NCBI RefSeq assembly: GCF_001854245.1
Contig: NZ_CP015381.1
Span: forward strand, 1,360,001 to 1,424,000
Direction of reading: 5' to 3'
DNA length: 64,000 nt
DNA from: Desulfococcus multivorans
Lineage (GTDB): Bacteria; Desulfobacterota; Desulfobacteria; Desulfobacterales; Desulfococcaceae
Below the pieces are notes generated by a model. The model was not told the origin of the DNA and made no database searches. It saw only the letters and a list, made by a program, of their open reading frames with translations. Positions 40,341-50,611 of this stretch are shown in pieces; the stretch's first letter is position 1, and each line of letters opens with the position of its first letter. The translations under genes and the position numbers were made by a program.

Positions 40341-41456
40341 TCAATTTTTTTGTTTTTTGGACGCCGGCTGATAGGTGCACAGGGGCTCCTCACTCAGGTA
40401 GTCGCCGGTGGCTTCATAAGCCCTGGCGCGACATCCGCCGCAGACCCGACGGTACTCGCAGCATCCGCATTTTCCCGTGAGGTTGTCAACGTTTCTCAGG
40501 GCGAGAAACGGCTCGGCGTGGTTCCAGATCTCCTTGAACGAAGTCCGCTTTACGTTGCCGCAATCGAGTTCGAGAAAGCCGCACGGTTGAACGGTGCCGG
40601 TGTGGGAGATGAAGCAGAAACCGGTTCCGCCGAGGCAGCCCCGGGTTACGGCGTCCAGGCCGTGGGTCTGAAAGGTCACCTGTTTTCCTTCTTCGCTCGC
40701 GCGCTGCCGGAGAATACGGTAGTAATGGGGTGCGCAGGTGGCCTTCAGCTGGAGAGGCGTTTTGTCACGCTGGTCGTAAAACCAGTTCAGGGCTGTTTCA
40801 TATTGGGCGGCGTCAATAGCCTGATCGGCGATATATTTCCCCCGGCCTGTCGGGACCAGGAGAAAGATGTGGTGCGCTACCGCCCCCAATTCAACCGCCA
40901 GCGCCTGGATTTTGGGCATTTCATCCAGGTTGGATTTCGTGATGGTCGTATTGATCTGGAATTCGATTCCGACGGCCTTGGCGATGCGGATGCCTTTCAG
41001 CGCGCCCTCGAAGGCACCCGGGACGCCGCGAAAGGCATCGTGTTTTTCACGGGTTGCGCCGTCAAGGCTGATGCTGATCCGGCGGATGCCGGCATCCGCC
41101 ATTCTTTTGGCTGCCGCCTCCGAGATCAGGGTGCCGTTGGGGGCCATGACCATTCGAAGCCCCTTGTCCGTTCCGTATCGGGCGATCTCGAAAATGTCCG
41201 GCCTCAAAAGCGGTTCTCCGCCGGTGAGGATGACGATCGGATCACCCGTCTCCTTGATGTCGTCAATGAGGCTCAGGCAGGCGTCGGTTTCCAGCTCGCC
41301 GGTGTAGGGGCCCATGGTGGCCGACGCTCGGCAGTGAACACATGAAAGATTGCAGTTTCGGGTGACTTCCCATGCGACCAGGCGGAGTTCACTACCTTTC
41401 TTTTCGGCATGGGGATGATGGCCGTGGTGTGGATGCGTGTGGGTATGTTCGGTCAT
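40341..41456 (-). CDS. ahbD: Radical SAM heme synthase AhbD-like
   Basis: In the siroheme-dependent pathway AhbD turns Fe-coproporphyrin III into heme by oxidative decarboxylation. The 371-aa protein has the radical SAM Cys triad CNLSCVHC near residue 40, GGEPLLR, and a C-terminal second-cluster Cys set (CGFLELDC, CGCCEYRRVCGGC) as in SPASM proteins. Distinctive: a His-rich start (HTHTHPHHGHHPH). ATG 41456 is preferred, but ATG 41498 is possible; neither has a strong site. Position after hemB and ahbC supports the call over other SPASM enzymes. Confidence 0.85.
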   Translation of the reverse strand: MTEHTHTHPHHGHHPHAEKKGSELRLVAWEVTRNCNLSCVHCRASATMGPYTGELETDACLSLIDDIKETGDPIVILTGGEPLLRPDIFEIARYGTDKGLRMVMAPNGTLISEAAAKRMADAGIRRISISLDGATREKHDAFRGVPGAFEGALKGIRIAKAVGIEFQINTTITKSNLDEMPKIQALAVELGAVAHHIFLLVPTGRGKYIADQAIDAAQYETALNWFYDQRDKTPLQLKATCAPHYYRILRQRASEEGKQVTFQTHGLDAVTRGCLGGTGFCFISHTGTVQPCGFLELDCGNVKRTSFKEIWNHAEPFLALRNVDNLTGKCGCCEYRRVCGGCRARAYEATGDYLSEEPLCTYQPASKKQKN

Positions 41457-41527
41457 GAATATCCAAATTCCGGAATGTTGAATCCCGGGAAAAATCATGT
41501 TTCAGGTCGAAGCGTCTTCGATGGTTG

Positions 41528-42520
41528 TCAGGACGCCTTCATCGAGTCATTTCGGAGGATTTTGGCGGCCTCCATGGCGAAATAGGTCAGAATGATATCG
41601 GCTCCGGCCCGCTTGATGCTCATCAGGGTTTCCATCATCACGCGCTCGCCGTCGATCCAACCCATTTTTTCCGCTGCCTTGATCATGGCGAATTCGCCGC
41701 TGACGTTGTAGGCGGCGACCGGCAGGTCCACCTCCTCCCGAACACGGTGGATGATGTCCAGATAGGAAAGGGCGGGTTTGACCATAACGATGTCGGCGCC
41801 CTCCTCCACATCCATGCTGACTTCCCGGATGGCCTCCAGCGCGTTGGCCGGGTCCATCTGGTAGGTCTTGCGGTCGCCGAACCGGGGAGCGGAATCGGCA
41901 GCTTCACGAAATGGTCCGTAGTAAGCCGAGCAGTATTTGACGGCGTATGACATGATGGGCACGTGGCTCAAGCCGTTATCGTCCAGCACGTTTCGGATTT
42001 CGGTAACGCGGCCGTCCATCATGTCCGAGGGGGCGACCATGTCCGCTCCCGATTGGACGTGAGAAAGTGCGGTACGTGCCAGGAGATCCAAGGTGGCGTC
42101 GTTATCGACGATATTTCCCTCGACAATGCCGCAATGACCGTGATCGGTATACTCACACAGGCAGACATCGGTGATGACCATCAGGTCCGGCAGTTTGTTT
42201 TTGATCTCGCGGACGGTTTTCTGCACGATGCCGTTTTTGGCGTAGGCCTGGGTGCCCAGGGGATCCTTTTTGTCCGGGAGACCGAAGAGAATGATGGCCG
42301 GAATTCCCAACTCATAGGCCTCCCGGGCGGTTTTGACAATATTGTCGACGGAGAGTTGAAAGTGCCCCGGCATGGAAGGGATGGGGTTTTTTACACCTTT
42401 TCCGCCGATGGCGAACAGCGGTAGAATCAGGTCGTCCACCGAGAGACGGGTTTCTCTGATCATGCGGCGAAAAGCTTCGTTTCGGCGGAGTCGCCGGGGG
42501 CGATAATCAGGGAAGAGCAT
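41528..42520 (-). CDS. hemB: Porphobilinogen synthase (delta-aminolevulinate dehydratase)
   Basis: Joins two 5-aminolevulinate molecules to porphobilinogen, an early step shared by heme, siroheme and cobalamin synthesis. The 330-aa protein has the two Schiff-base Lys motifs ([17 protein letters not shown] and [10 protein letters not shown]) and the zinc-binding [19 protein letters not shown] precedes the ATG, which shares one base with the ahbC stop (TGATG). The hemB-ahbD gap is 71 nt. Confidence 0.97.
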   Translation of the reverse strand: MLFPDYRPRRLRRNEAFRRMIRETRLSVDDLILPLFAIGGKGVKNPIPSMPGHFQLSVDNIVKTAREAYELGIPAIILFGLPDKKDPLGTQAYAKNGIVQKTVREIKNKLPDLMVITDVCLCEYTDHGHCGIVEGNIVDNDATLDLLARTALSHVQSGADMVAPSDMMDGRVTEIRNVLDDNGLSHVPIMSYAVKYCSAYYGPFREAADSAPRFGDRKTYQMDPANALEAIREVSMDVEEGADIVMVKPALSYLDIIHRVREEVDLPVAAYNVSGEFAMIKAAEKMGWIDGERVMMETLMSIKRAGADIILTYFAMEAAKILRNDSMKAS

Positions 42521-43710
42521 CAGTCAGCCTCCTTGGCGATTTCTTCGTCGGTGAGGTAGCAAGCCGGATCGGGGGCCCATACGTCGTCGTACACCGCTTC
42601 GGCGCGGACCCTGAAATTCCCCGCACAGATGTTGAGCCAGTTGCAGTCGGCGCAACGGCCTTTTACATAGCGCTTCTTGTCCTTCAGTTTTTTCATGAGC
42701 GGCTCGGACTCATCCGTCCATATTTCCGAGAAGGGGCGATTTCGGACATTGCCGAAGCTGTGATGACGCCAGAACTGATCTGCGTGAACTTCACCGTCCC
42801 AACTGATGCAACCGAACCCCCTTCCGGAGCTGTTGCCTTCGTTCATCTTGAGAAGTTCAAGCACCTCGTTCGCGCGTTCCGGTTGTTCCCGCAGCATCTT
42901 CAGGTAGAGATACGGACCGTCGGCGTGATTGTCCACGGTGAGGACCTCTTTTTCGATGCCCCGGTCGTAAAGATCCTTGGTCCGCTGTATGATGACGTCC
43001 ACGGCTCTTCGGGTTTCCTCGTGACTCAAGTCATCCTTGACCAGTTCTGAGCCGCGGCCGGCGTAAACCAGATGATAAAAGCAGATCCGGGGAATCTCTT
43101 TTTCCTCCAGAAGGTCGAAAATCGCCGGGATTTCACCCACGTTGAACTTGTTGATGGTAAAGCGAAGACCGACCTTGATGCCGACGTCTTGACAACTGCG
43201 GATGCCGGACATGGCCTTTTGAAAAGCCCCCTTCATTCCTCTGAACCGGTCGTGAATCTCTTCCATGCCGTCAAGACTGACGCCTACGTATGATAATCCG
43301 ATCTCTTTCAGAATTTTCGCTTTTTCAGGGGTAATGAGTGTTCCGTTGGTGGAGATTACCGCCCGAATGCCCTTCTCGACGGCATATCCGGCCAGATCCG
43401 GAAGATCCTTGCGCACCAGAGGCTCGCCTCCGGAGAAGAGAATGACCGGAACGCCAAAATCGGCAAGATCGTCTATAAGCGCCTTTCCTTCATCGGTGGA
43501 GAGCTCGTTTTCAAAGGGGATGTCCTTGGCGTGGGCATAACAATGAATACATTTCAGGTTGCATCGACGGGTGGTATTCCACACGACGACCGGTTTTTTA
43601 TCGATGGAAAATTGGAGCAGGTGGGAAGGCAGCTTTCCGGAATGACGTCCGTAACGAATGGCATCCGAGGGCTCCACTGTTCCGCAATAAAGTTTGGAGA
43701 TTCCTATCAT
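42520..43710 (-). CDS. ahbC: Radical SAM enzyme AhbC-like (12,18-didecarboxysiroheme deacetylase)
   Basis: In the siroheme pathway AhbC removes acetate side chains of didecarboxysiroheme to form Fe-coproporphyrin III. The 396-aa protein starts [21 protein letters not shown], has the radical SAM triad CNLKCIHC near residue 48, [10 protein letters not shown], and C-terminal Cys clusters ([26 protein letters not shown]). ATG 43710 is chosen; an in-frame ATG at 43746 lacks a site. First gene of the ahbC-hemB-ahbD run, which by itself supports the pathway assignment. Confidence 0.87.
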   Translation of the reverse strand: MIGISKLYCGTVEPSDAIRYGRHSGKLPSHLLQFSIDKKPVVVWNTTRRCNLKCIHCYAHAKDIPFENELSTDEGKALIDDLADFGVPVILFSGGEPLVRKDLPDLAGYAVEKGIRAVISTNGTLITPEKAKILKEIGLSYVGVSLDGMEEIHDRFRGMKGAFQKAMSGIRSCQDVGIKVGLRFTINKFNVGEIPAIFDLLEEKEIPRICFYHLVYAGRGSELVKDDLSHEETRRAVDVIIQRTKDLYDRGIEKEVLTVDNHADGPYLYLKMLREQPERANEVLELLKMNEGNSSGRGFGCISWDGEVHADQFWRHHSFGNVRNRPFSEIWTDESEPLMKKLKDKKRYVKGRCADCNWLNICAGNFRVRAEAVYDDVWAPDPACYLTDEEIAKEAD

Positions 43711-43755
43711 CGAATTTTTTGCCTTGTCTGGTAGAGGTTGAATCAAAATAGCGCT

Positions 43756-45528
43756 CTATGGTATCGTCAGCCTCTGCTTCAGGAGACCGGCGATGTAGTC
43801 TTCCGGAAATCTTAACGCATCCTGGTTGATAAAGAAACGTTTTTTTCCGGTCTTCTCCCGCACGAGTTTCAGGCCCAACTCGAAATCCTTGTTGAGCCGA
43901 TCGCGGAGCTCTGGAAGTTGTATCTCTCCGTTGATCAATTTCTCCATGAGAAAGTCGATGGCATCTTCCTCCAGGACTATGTTGATGTCATGCTGTTTGT
44001 AAAAGGAGAGCTCAGCGTTTTTGATCTCATCCGAGTAAAGCTTCATTTTCTTGAAAATGCGTTCGACGTCCAACGTATTCTTGCTGTAATAATGGGCGAA
44101 GATAGCCGTTCGCGAGGGCGTCAGCGTGAGATTGTGCTTGTGGGACAGGTATTTTTGATTGGTGTCGATATAGTTTTGGATCGTTCGTCTTTCCGCTACA
44201 ACCAGTTGGTCGAAAGCGGCCTTCAAAGATGAAACGGCTGACGAGCCGGCCGGATCGCCGGCTGCATGAATCATGTCGTCCAGCAATGCTTTGGGGTTCT
44301 GAATCAAGGCTTCGGTCACCGGCAGAATGCCGATCGTCGTAGAAGGCAGCACTTTCTCGAAGGGGAGAAGCGCCTTCTCAACGGCGCTCACCAACCCTCT
44401 GGCTCCCGTTTTTTCCGTGTAGGCCTGTTTCGCCAGAAGTGCGAGGGCGCCTTCTGAAAACTTCACCTGGATGCCGTAGGCCGCAAAATCGAGTTTCTTG
44501 CCCAGAATGACCGGGTTGTTGGGGTTCTTGAGAATTTCCAGCAGGTCCGCCTCGTTCAGATGCTCAAGGACGGCATGCACCGGCAAACGGCCAACGAACT
44601 CCGATTCAAAGCCGAATTGGATAAGGTCTTCGGACCTTACTTGCCGCAGTAATTCGTCTGTAGATTGGGATCCTTTGACCTGGGAGCCGAACCCAATCTC
44701 CTGGCGCGTCACCCGCCGGTTGATGATCTCGGCGAGATCGGCGAAGGCACCGCTCATGATAAACAAGATGTTTTTGGTATTGACGGATTGCTTTTCCCGC
44801 TTACCCGTTTTCCGAAACCGCTCGAGTTCCTGAAACATGGAAATGGGATCATGGGGAACCTTGAGGTCGACGTCGGTCTCCTCCATGGGCTTGAGCAGTG
44901 CGCGCTGAACACCCGTTCTCGACACATCGGCGCCGACAATGTTCCGGCTTGAGGCAATCTTGTCGATCTCGTCGATATAGATGATGCCGTATTGGGCAAG
45001 TTCAATGTCGTCATTGGCCTCTCTCACGAGATCTCTCACAAGATCTTCAACATCTCCGCCGACATAGCCGGTCTCACTGAATTTGGTCGCATCCCCCTTC
45101 ACAAAGGGTACGCCCAGCTTTTTGGCGATCAGCTTGATCATATAGGTTTTGCCGACGCCTGTGGGGCCGATCATCAAAACATTGTTCTTGATTCGGCCCA
45201 CCAGAAGTTCCTGATCCTCAGGATGAGATTCGGCATGCTTGATGCGGTTGAAGTGTGTGCAGATTTTCGTCGCGAGAATGGCCTTGGCCTCTTCCTGCCT
45301 GACGATGAACTGATCCAGGTAGGCGATCAATTCTTCGGGTTTGAGCTCGAAGTTGATCCGCCGCGTCTGCCGCGAGCGTTTTTCCTCGGCGGGACTGTCT
45401 TGAGGCTTTCCGGCCGGAGAGATGATCCTGACTTCTCCCCCGAATTTTTTGGATAAAAATTCCCCGATTTCCTTTTCTATTTCTTTGGGGTCCGGAATCT
45501 TCCCATTATATTCTTTATCTGATTTCAT
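43756..45528 (-). CDS. ClpX-like AAA+ unfoldase without zinc-binding domain
   Basis: A 590-aa AAA+ ATPase resembling ClpX. It has Walker A GPTGVGKT (121-128), the pore loop GYVGGD (154-159), Walker B IIYIDEID (182-189), the IGFG loop (278-281) that docks ClpX on ClpP, and GARGL sensor 2 (375-379). The N-terminal Cys-rich ClpX domain is absent, and about 185 residues follow the AAA core instead. No clpP lies nearby, so partner and substrates are unknown. The start is uncertain: ATG 45528 is used, ATG 45558 is possible. Confidence 0.82.
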   Translation of the reverse strand: MKSDKEYNGKIPDPKEIEKEIGEFLSKKFGGEVRIISPAGKPQDSPAEEKRSRQTRRINFELKPEELIAYLDQFIVRQEEAKAILATKICTHFNRIKHAESHPEDQELLVGRIKNNVLMIGPTGVGKTYMIKLIAKKLGVPFVKGDATKFSETGYVGGDVEDLVRDLVREANDDIELAQYGIIYIDEIDKIASSRNIVGADVSRTGVQRALLKPMEETDVDLKVPHDPISMFQELERFRKTGKREKQSVNTKNILFIMSGAFADLAEIINRRVTRQEIGFGSQVKGSQSTDELLRQVRSEDLIQFGFESEFVGRLPVHAVLEHLNEADLLEILKNPNNPVILGKKLDFAAYGIQVKFSEGALALLAKQAYTEKTGARGLVSAVEKALLPFEKVLPSTTIGILPVTEALIQNPKALLDDMIHAAGDPAGSSAVSSLKAAFDQLVVAERRTIQNYIDTNQKYLSHKHNLTLTPSRTAIFAHYYSKNTLDVERIFKKMKLYSDEIKNAELSFYKQHDINIVLEEDAIDFLMEKLINGEIQLPELRDRLNKDFELGLKLVREKTGKKRFFINQDALRFPEDYIAGLLKQRLTIP

Positions 45529-45817
45529 AGTCTCTGTATAGTAATCATACCTGCCCATGGATGCAAGATTGCCGAGGTTCGTCTTGCGTCGGTTTCGGTG
45601 AACCCTCCGGATGCAATTCAAAAGTAATGCCGGATCAAGACAATTGCGAAGCGTCTTCCCGTACCGTCAACTGTCGGGAGCAGTCGAGAATCGAAACCTT
45701 GAGGATAAAGTTGAAAGATGTCTGGGTTGCCGCCGGGGAATCAATCTTGCTTTGGCTTGCTTTGAGGTGGTTGAGCGCCGGGGGCGGAAGTAACGGCGAA
45801 TGACGCAGCGAGATGGG

Positions 45818-45893
45818 TGGTACGCCCGGCTGGGTTCGAACCAGCGGCTTTCAGCTCCGGAGGCTGACGCTCTATCCACTGAGCTACGGGCGC
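45818..45893 (-). tRNA. tRNA-Arg (anticodon CCG)
   Basis: Complete 76-nt cloverleaf on the minus strand: acceptor GCGCCCG / CGGGCGT (one G-U pair), D stem GCTC / GAGC, anticodon stem TCAGC / GCTGA with loop CTCCGGA (anticodon CCG, reading CGG), T stem GCTGG / CCAGC with TTCGAAC loop, discriminator A and an encoded CCA. Confidence 0.97.
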
Positions 45894-45941
45894 GTAAGGG
45901 GTCTTATAGCCAACTGAAAAGCGTTAGTCAAGTTTGAAAAA

Positions 45942-47252
45942 TCAATGTCCGGTTTTTCGCTGGAAAGAGGGAATCCCCTGGGTTTCAAGGTAGGCTTTTG
46001 CCTCACCGACCACATAAAGGGATCCGGCGATGCAAACGGCGTCATTGTCGGCGGCATTGGACATGGCATGCTTGACAGCCTCGCCGACGTCGGGAATGAC
46101 CGTAATATCCGACGTCAGGGTCCGGACGTATTCATGGAGAGTTTCCACTGGAAGCGCCCGGTGAATCCTGGGTGTCGTCAAAATGATTTTCCGGCAGAGC
46201 GGCACCAATTCCTGAAGCATCTCTTTGTAGGGTTTGTCGGCGAGGATCCCGACCACCAGAGTCAGGTCCCTGGTGCGTAATTCCTCGCGCAGAAACGTGG
46301 CCAGGTTTCGCGCCGCCGCGAGATTGTGGGCGCCGTCGATGATGACGAAAGGCGCCGTCGAGACGATTTCCAGTCTCCCCGGCCATCGGTTCCGGCCAAG
46401 CCCTTCGCGAACGGTTTCCCGGCTGAGGCGAGGGTGGCGTCGGGCGAGGAGTTCGCAACCGGCCAATACCATGGCCGCATTGTCGAGCTGGTACCTGCCC
46501 GCCAGCCCGGTCCGCATATGGCGCCAGGTGTTATCGATGCCGACATGGGTGAATTCTCCGCCGACTTCCGGTTCGACGTGGAAATCGACGTTCAATCGGT
46601 AAAGCGGCGCTTCCTTGGCAGCCGCTGCCTGTGTGATAACGACGACGGCTTCCGCCTGGTCGACACCGGTGACGACGGGGATTCCGGTCTTGATGATTCC
46701 TGCTTTTTCGGCAGCGATCTGCGGAATTGTCTCGCCAAGATATTCCGGGTGTTCGATGGAGATATTGGTAATGATGGAAAGCTCGGGGCGCACTACGTTG
46801 GTGGCGTCAAGACGCCCGCCCATTCCCGTCTCGACAACCGCCCAGTCGACGTTTTGTCGGCCGAATTCGTAAAAGGCCATGGCTGTCGTGAATTCAAAGA
46901 AGGTGGGTTGCCGATCGCCCTTATGAACCTCCCGAACGCGCTTATAGGCTCGAACGACGTCTTCATCCGCGATGGGACGCCCGTCGATGCTGATGCGCTC
47001 GTTGAATCGGACGAGGTGTGGCGAAGTGTAGAGTCCGGCTTTGTACCCCGCCGTTGTCAGGATATTTGCCAGCGCGGAGGCGACGGAGCCTTTGCCGTTG
47101 GTGCCGGCGACGTGGATCACTTTGTAGCGGTCCTGGGGATTGCCGAGGGCTGTGAGGATGTCCTGAATGGTTTCAAGGCCGAGTTTGATTCCGAATCTTC
47201 TGAGACCAAACATGGTCTTGAGACACGCTGAATAACGATCACTCTCTGTCAT
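45942..47252 (-). CDS. folC: Dihydrofolate synthase / folylpolyglutamate synthase
   Basis: Adds glutamate to dihydropteroate and then lengthens the glutamate tail of folates. The 436-aa Mur-ligase-type enzyme has the P-loop HVAGTNGKGSVASAL, SPHLVRFNERI, VETGMGGRLDATN and DGAHN motifs. ATG 47252 is chosen; a TTG 27 nt upstream is an alternative. The rpsU terminator lies just upstream, so folC may be read through from rpsU or use its own promoter. Confidence 0.94.
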   Translation of the reverse strand: MTESDRYSACLKTMFGLRRFGIKLGLETIQDILTALGNPQDRYKVIHVAGTNGKGSVASALANILTTAGYKAGLYTSPHLVRFNERISIDGRPIADEDVVRAYKRVREVHKGDRQPTFFEFTTAMAFYEFGRQNVDWAVVETGMGGRLDATNVVRPELSIITNISIEHPEYLGETIPQIAAEKAGIIKTGIPVVTGVDQAEAVVVITQAAAAKEAPLYRLNVDFHVEPEVGGEFTHVGIDNTWRHMRTGLAGRYQLDNAAMVLAGCELLARRHPRLSRETVREGLGRNRWPGRLEIVSTAPFVIIDGAHNLAAARNLATFLREELRTRDLTLVVGILADKPYKEMLQELVPLCRKIILTTPRIHRALPVETLHEYVRTLTSDITVIPDVGEAVKHAMSNAADNDAVCIAGSLYVVGEAKAYLETQGIPSFQRKTGH

Positions 47253-47272
47253 CTCAATGCCGTGGCCCGATT

Positions 47273-47311
47273 GACGCAAAAGCCCGGAAGATCGGGGACG
47301 ATCTTCCGGGC
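47273..47311 (-). terminator. Rho-independent terminator of rpsU
   Basis: Read on the minus strand: perfect 11-bp stem (GCCCGGAAGAT / ATCTTCCGGGC) with an 8-nt loop, then TTTT. It lies 20 nt after the rpsU stop. Confidence 0.85.
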
Positions 47312-47329
47312 ATGCTTCAATGGCGCTGT

Positions 47330-47536
47330 TTATCTGCCGTAACGCTTTTTGGCGGCGGCAATACGTTGACGCCTCAGGGCTTCTCGTTGCTTGCGTCGCC
47401 GGTATTCACTCGGTTTTTCGTAGCTTTTCTTCAGCTTGAGCCGCTTGAAAAGGCCGTCATTCTGAATCTTTTTCTTCAGAATGCGCATGGCTTTTTCAAG
47501 GTCGTTGTCATAGACTTTAACTTCGATAGCCTTCAA
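47330..47536 (-). CDS. rpsU: 30S ribosomal protein bS21
   Basis: Small basic protein of the 30S subunit; 68 aa from TTG 47536. It has the S21 pattern KAIEVKVYDNDLEKAMRILK-type start, LKLKKSYEKPSE in the middle and an Arg/Lys-rich tail. TTG 47536 is chosen because GGGGGCGAG lies about 7 nt upstream and family members start just before this motif; ATG 47560 would add eight residues. Promoter and terminator suggest a single-gene transcript. Confidence 0.93.
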   Translation of the reverse strand: MKAIEVKVYDNDLEKAMRILKKKIQNDGLFKRLKLKKSYEKPSEYRRRKQREALRRQRIAAAKKRYGR

Positions 47537-47635
47537 ATTGTCTCGCCCCCTTTTTACCATCGGTTTTCACGGGTATGTATCATTTCGTTATTTTCAAACG
47601 ACGGCTATAAACCGATGTTAATCATTAATCAAATT

Positions 47636-47664
47636 ATATTATCCGGGAATTATGATTTTTGCAA
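47636..47664 (-). promoter_or_regulatory. Sigma70-like promoter of rpsU
   Basis: Minus strand: TTGCAA (47664-47659), 17-nt spacer, TAATAT (47641-47636), in an AT-rich stretch about 100 nt before the rpsU start. Confidence 0.6.
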
Positions 47665-47737
47665 GAAAAAAACACATCCCGCGTTTCGGGAATCATCAAA
47701 GACCCGATGCGGCCAGGATGCGGATTAACATTATATC

Positions 47738-47766
47738 TTGACACATTATCCGCTTTCGGTCATATT
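47738..47766 (+). promoter_or_regulatory. Sigma70-like promoter of adk
   Basis: TTGACA (47738-47743), 17-nt spacer, CATATT (47761-47766), about 130 nt before the adk start. Together with the rpsU promoter it accounts for the 363-bp divergent gap, in which no gene is seen. Confidence 0.6.
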
Positions 47767-47884
47767 TCCTCTGCTATAGACTTCCAGGCAATGGTTTTTG
47801 AACGGCGCCATCCCCTGCCGATCGACAGGGCGAAGGGCTTCAAAGATCCGGTAACCCCTGACGAACAATGGACGGGTAACTTAA

Positions 47885-48565
<681 letters not shown>

Positions 48566-48650
48566 AGGATTCCTCGTCTCGGCGTGAGGCGGCAGCGTGT
48601 CGTCTCACGCCGGTCGTATGCATTCGGGGCGGAGGCCGGCTCCCGGGAGT

Positions 48651-50135
48651 TCAACCGGGACGGTCGCCGCCCCTTTTTTTGTGCGGCAATCCCGTCTTTG
48701 TTCGGCCGGACGGTGTATCTATACCGGGTTGACGGTCTCCGATGCATGTTTTTAGAAGCTCCGATACGATTTCCAGGCCGTTTTCGCGGGTGACCGCCTC
48801 GCCGGAAAGCCTTGCTGCTTCGACGCGATTCAGGATGAATTTGAAATCAGGGCCGGGCTTGAGATCGAATTCCGAAATCAGGTCGTGACCGGTCAGCAGG
48901 GGGCGCCGGTTTTTTCTTTCCTGATACTCTGTAAAATACGCTGTCAACAGGTTCAGGATGAAGCGTGAAAAATCATCTTCCGGCAGTGTCCCCCGGGGGC
49001 GCTTGCCCCGATGATCCGCCAGGGCGTGCAACAGGATGAGCGGGGTCAGGGTCTCGCATCGCATGAAGAATCGCGTGACGGCCTTTCGGGAAAGGGCCCC
49101 TTTTTCGGCTTGGATCCATAGTCGGAGCGGTCCAAGGTGATGACGGATGATCTGGGTCACGATCCGAGTCTCATGGACTGAAAATCTGAGTCGAGCCGAG
49201 ACGGCCTCCGCCATTTCGGCGCCTGTTTCGTGGTGACCGTAAAACACCGGTCCTTTCGTGTGGATGATTTTTCGAGTGGCGGGCTTGCCGATATCATGGA
49301 GGAGGGCGGATATTTTGAGCAGTACCGGTATGCCGCCTTTGAGGCAGGCCGAAAGCGCAGGCGAGTCGGCCGCCGACAAAAGCCTGGGGGGGCGGTTCAG
49401 AATCGCCTCCATCTCCTCGACGACCTTCAGCGTATGGATCCAGGCGTCGAATGCGTGGTGCCGGTTCTGAAGACAGCCGACCAACGGTTCGAGCTCCGGA
49501 ATGACGGCAAAAAGGAGCCTTTCCCGCGACATCTGCTCGAGCCGGAGACAGGCGTTCTCGACTTCCAGAAGCTTGAAAAGTTCGAGGCGGATTCGTTCGC
49601 CGGCTACATTCCGGATCTTATCGGCATGTCTCGCAACGGCGGCGGACGTTGCGGTATCGATCCTGAAATTGAGAATCGCGGCCAGTCGGTAGGTCCGAAG
49701 CAGGCGAAGAGGATCCGCTATGAAGGACTGGTCCGACACCATACGGATTATTTTTTGTTCAAGGTCCCGTATTCCCCCGGTGCAGTCGATAATTTCTCCT
49801 GATGAGAGACGCCGGGCCAGTGCATTTATGGTGAAATCCCTTTTGGCGAGATCGCTTTCGATGGAGGGGCCGTTAATGGGCGCCACATCTACCTGGGGCC
49901 TGCCGGAAACGATCCGAATGACCTGTCGACCCGGTTTCCCCAGTTCGACACAATGACCGCCGATCCTGCGGGCGATATGTTCGGCGAAATCCCGAACAGG
50001 GGGGGGTGCTGCAATGTCAAAATCCTGCGGGCGAAGCCCGATAAGGCGATCCCGGACGCATCCACCCACAAGGTAGGCGTTTTCCGCTCCCGGGATATCG
50101 TGCAAGTTGTCGAACGGCATCATATCGAAAAACAT
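48651..50135 (-). CDS. CCA-adding / poly(A) polymerase family nucleotidyltransferase with HD domain
   Basis: Class II nucleotidyltransferase, 494 aa. The head domain has LVGGCVRD and DFDIA (catalytic Asp pair), then KRDFTINALA and an RNA-binding helical part; a C-terminal HD phosphohydrolase domain follows (LLHDIGKP near residue 290). The HD domain fits tRNA CCA-adding enzymes more than poly(A) polymerase I, but the two cannot be separated by eye. Both tRNA genes in this window already encode CCA, so repair is the likely tRNA role. ATG 50135 is chosen for the AGGA upstream; several other starts exist up to 50213. Confidence 0.86.
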   Translation of the reverse strand: MFFDMMPFDNLHDIPGAENAYLVGGCVRDRLIGLRPQDFDIAAPPPVRDFAEHIARRIGGHCVELGKPGRQVIRIVSGRPQVDVAPINGPSIESDLAKRDFTINALARRLSSGEIIDCTGGIRDLEQKIIRMVSDQSFIADPLRLLRTYRLAAILNFRIDTATSAAVARHADKIRNVAGERIRLELFKLLEVENACLRLEQMSRERLLFAVIPELEPLVGCLQNRHHAFDAWIHTLKVVEEMEAILNRPPRLLSAADSPALSACLKGGIPVLLKISALLHDIGKPATRKIIHTKGPVFYGHHETGAEMAEAVSARLRFSVHETRIVTQIIRHHLGPLRLWIQAEKGALSRKAVTRFFMRCETLTPLILLHALADHRGKRPRGTLPEDDFSRFILNLLTAYFTEYQERKNRRPLLTGHDLISEFDLKPGPDFKFILNRVEAARLSGEAVTRENGLEIVSELLKTCIGDRQPGIDTPSGRTKTGLPHKKRGGDRPG

Positions 50136-50611
50136 TCCGATCCTGCTGAAAGATTGCATAAAAGATTTGTTCGTGAGGGGCAATGCCGCGTGCCGTGACG
50201 CATTCGTCGACACCGTTGATGGCGCGCCTTGCCGGAACCTTTAAAAAGTCGCGCTTTCCATGCCGAAAAATCTTGACAGGCATGGCGGCATTGTATAATC
50301 GTTAATCGATTACGGCACACCCGCCCTGGAGAAAACACCTTAAATCTTCAACCATAGACCTTAATTACAAAACATCCAGATTTCTCCTTAACACCATGGA
50401 AACCATCTAAAATTTATGTGTGTCCCATGCCAGTGCCGGCGGCGTGGCGTGGCGTAACTCTCAAGTGCGCCTAATTTAAGCAGTTTTGTCGTCCACGTAC
50501 ACCCAAAAGCGAAAAAAAACGGGTGAACCGGGCTTGCAAGCCGGACTCTCGCCCAGAAACATACCTATTCCATATATCATTCCATTAACGTTTTACACGG
50601 GGTAATGCCTG
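50136..50611. other. Divergent intergenic region upstream of rho
   Basis: 476 bp between the nucleotidyltransferase and rho. It holds a candidate promoter for rho (TTGACA at 50273-50278, TATAAT at 50294-50299) and a small GGCGTGGCGTGGCGT repeat near 50441-50457. A long rho leader of about 300 nt is implied. No gene is seen. Confidence 0.6.
50273..50299 (+). promoter_or_regulatory. Candidate promoter for rho
   Basis: Perfect TTGACA and TATAAT hexamers, but separated by only 15 nt, which is short for sigma70. They lie about 310 nt before the rho start. Confidence 0.45.

Noticed and set aside
40159-40380. Minus-strand 73-codon frame ending one base before the gspA start
   Set aside because: It overlaps the 3' end of ahbD in another frame, has no ribosome site and matches nothing recognised. 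Position is suggestive but not enough.
48580-48612. Terminator after adk
   Set aside because: A 9-bp GC stem is present but no T-tract follows, so I do not call it a terminator.
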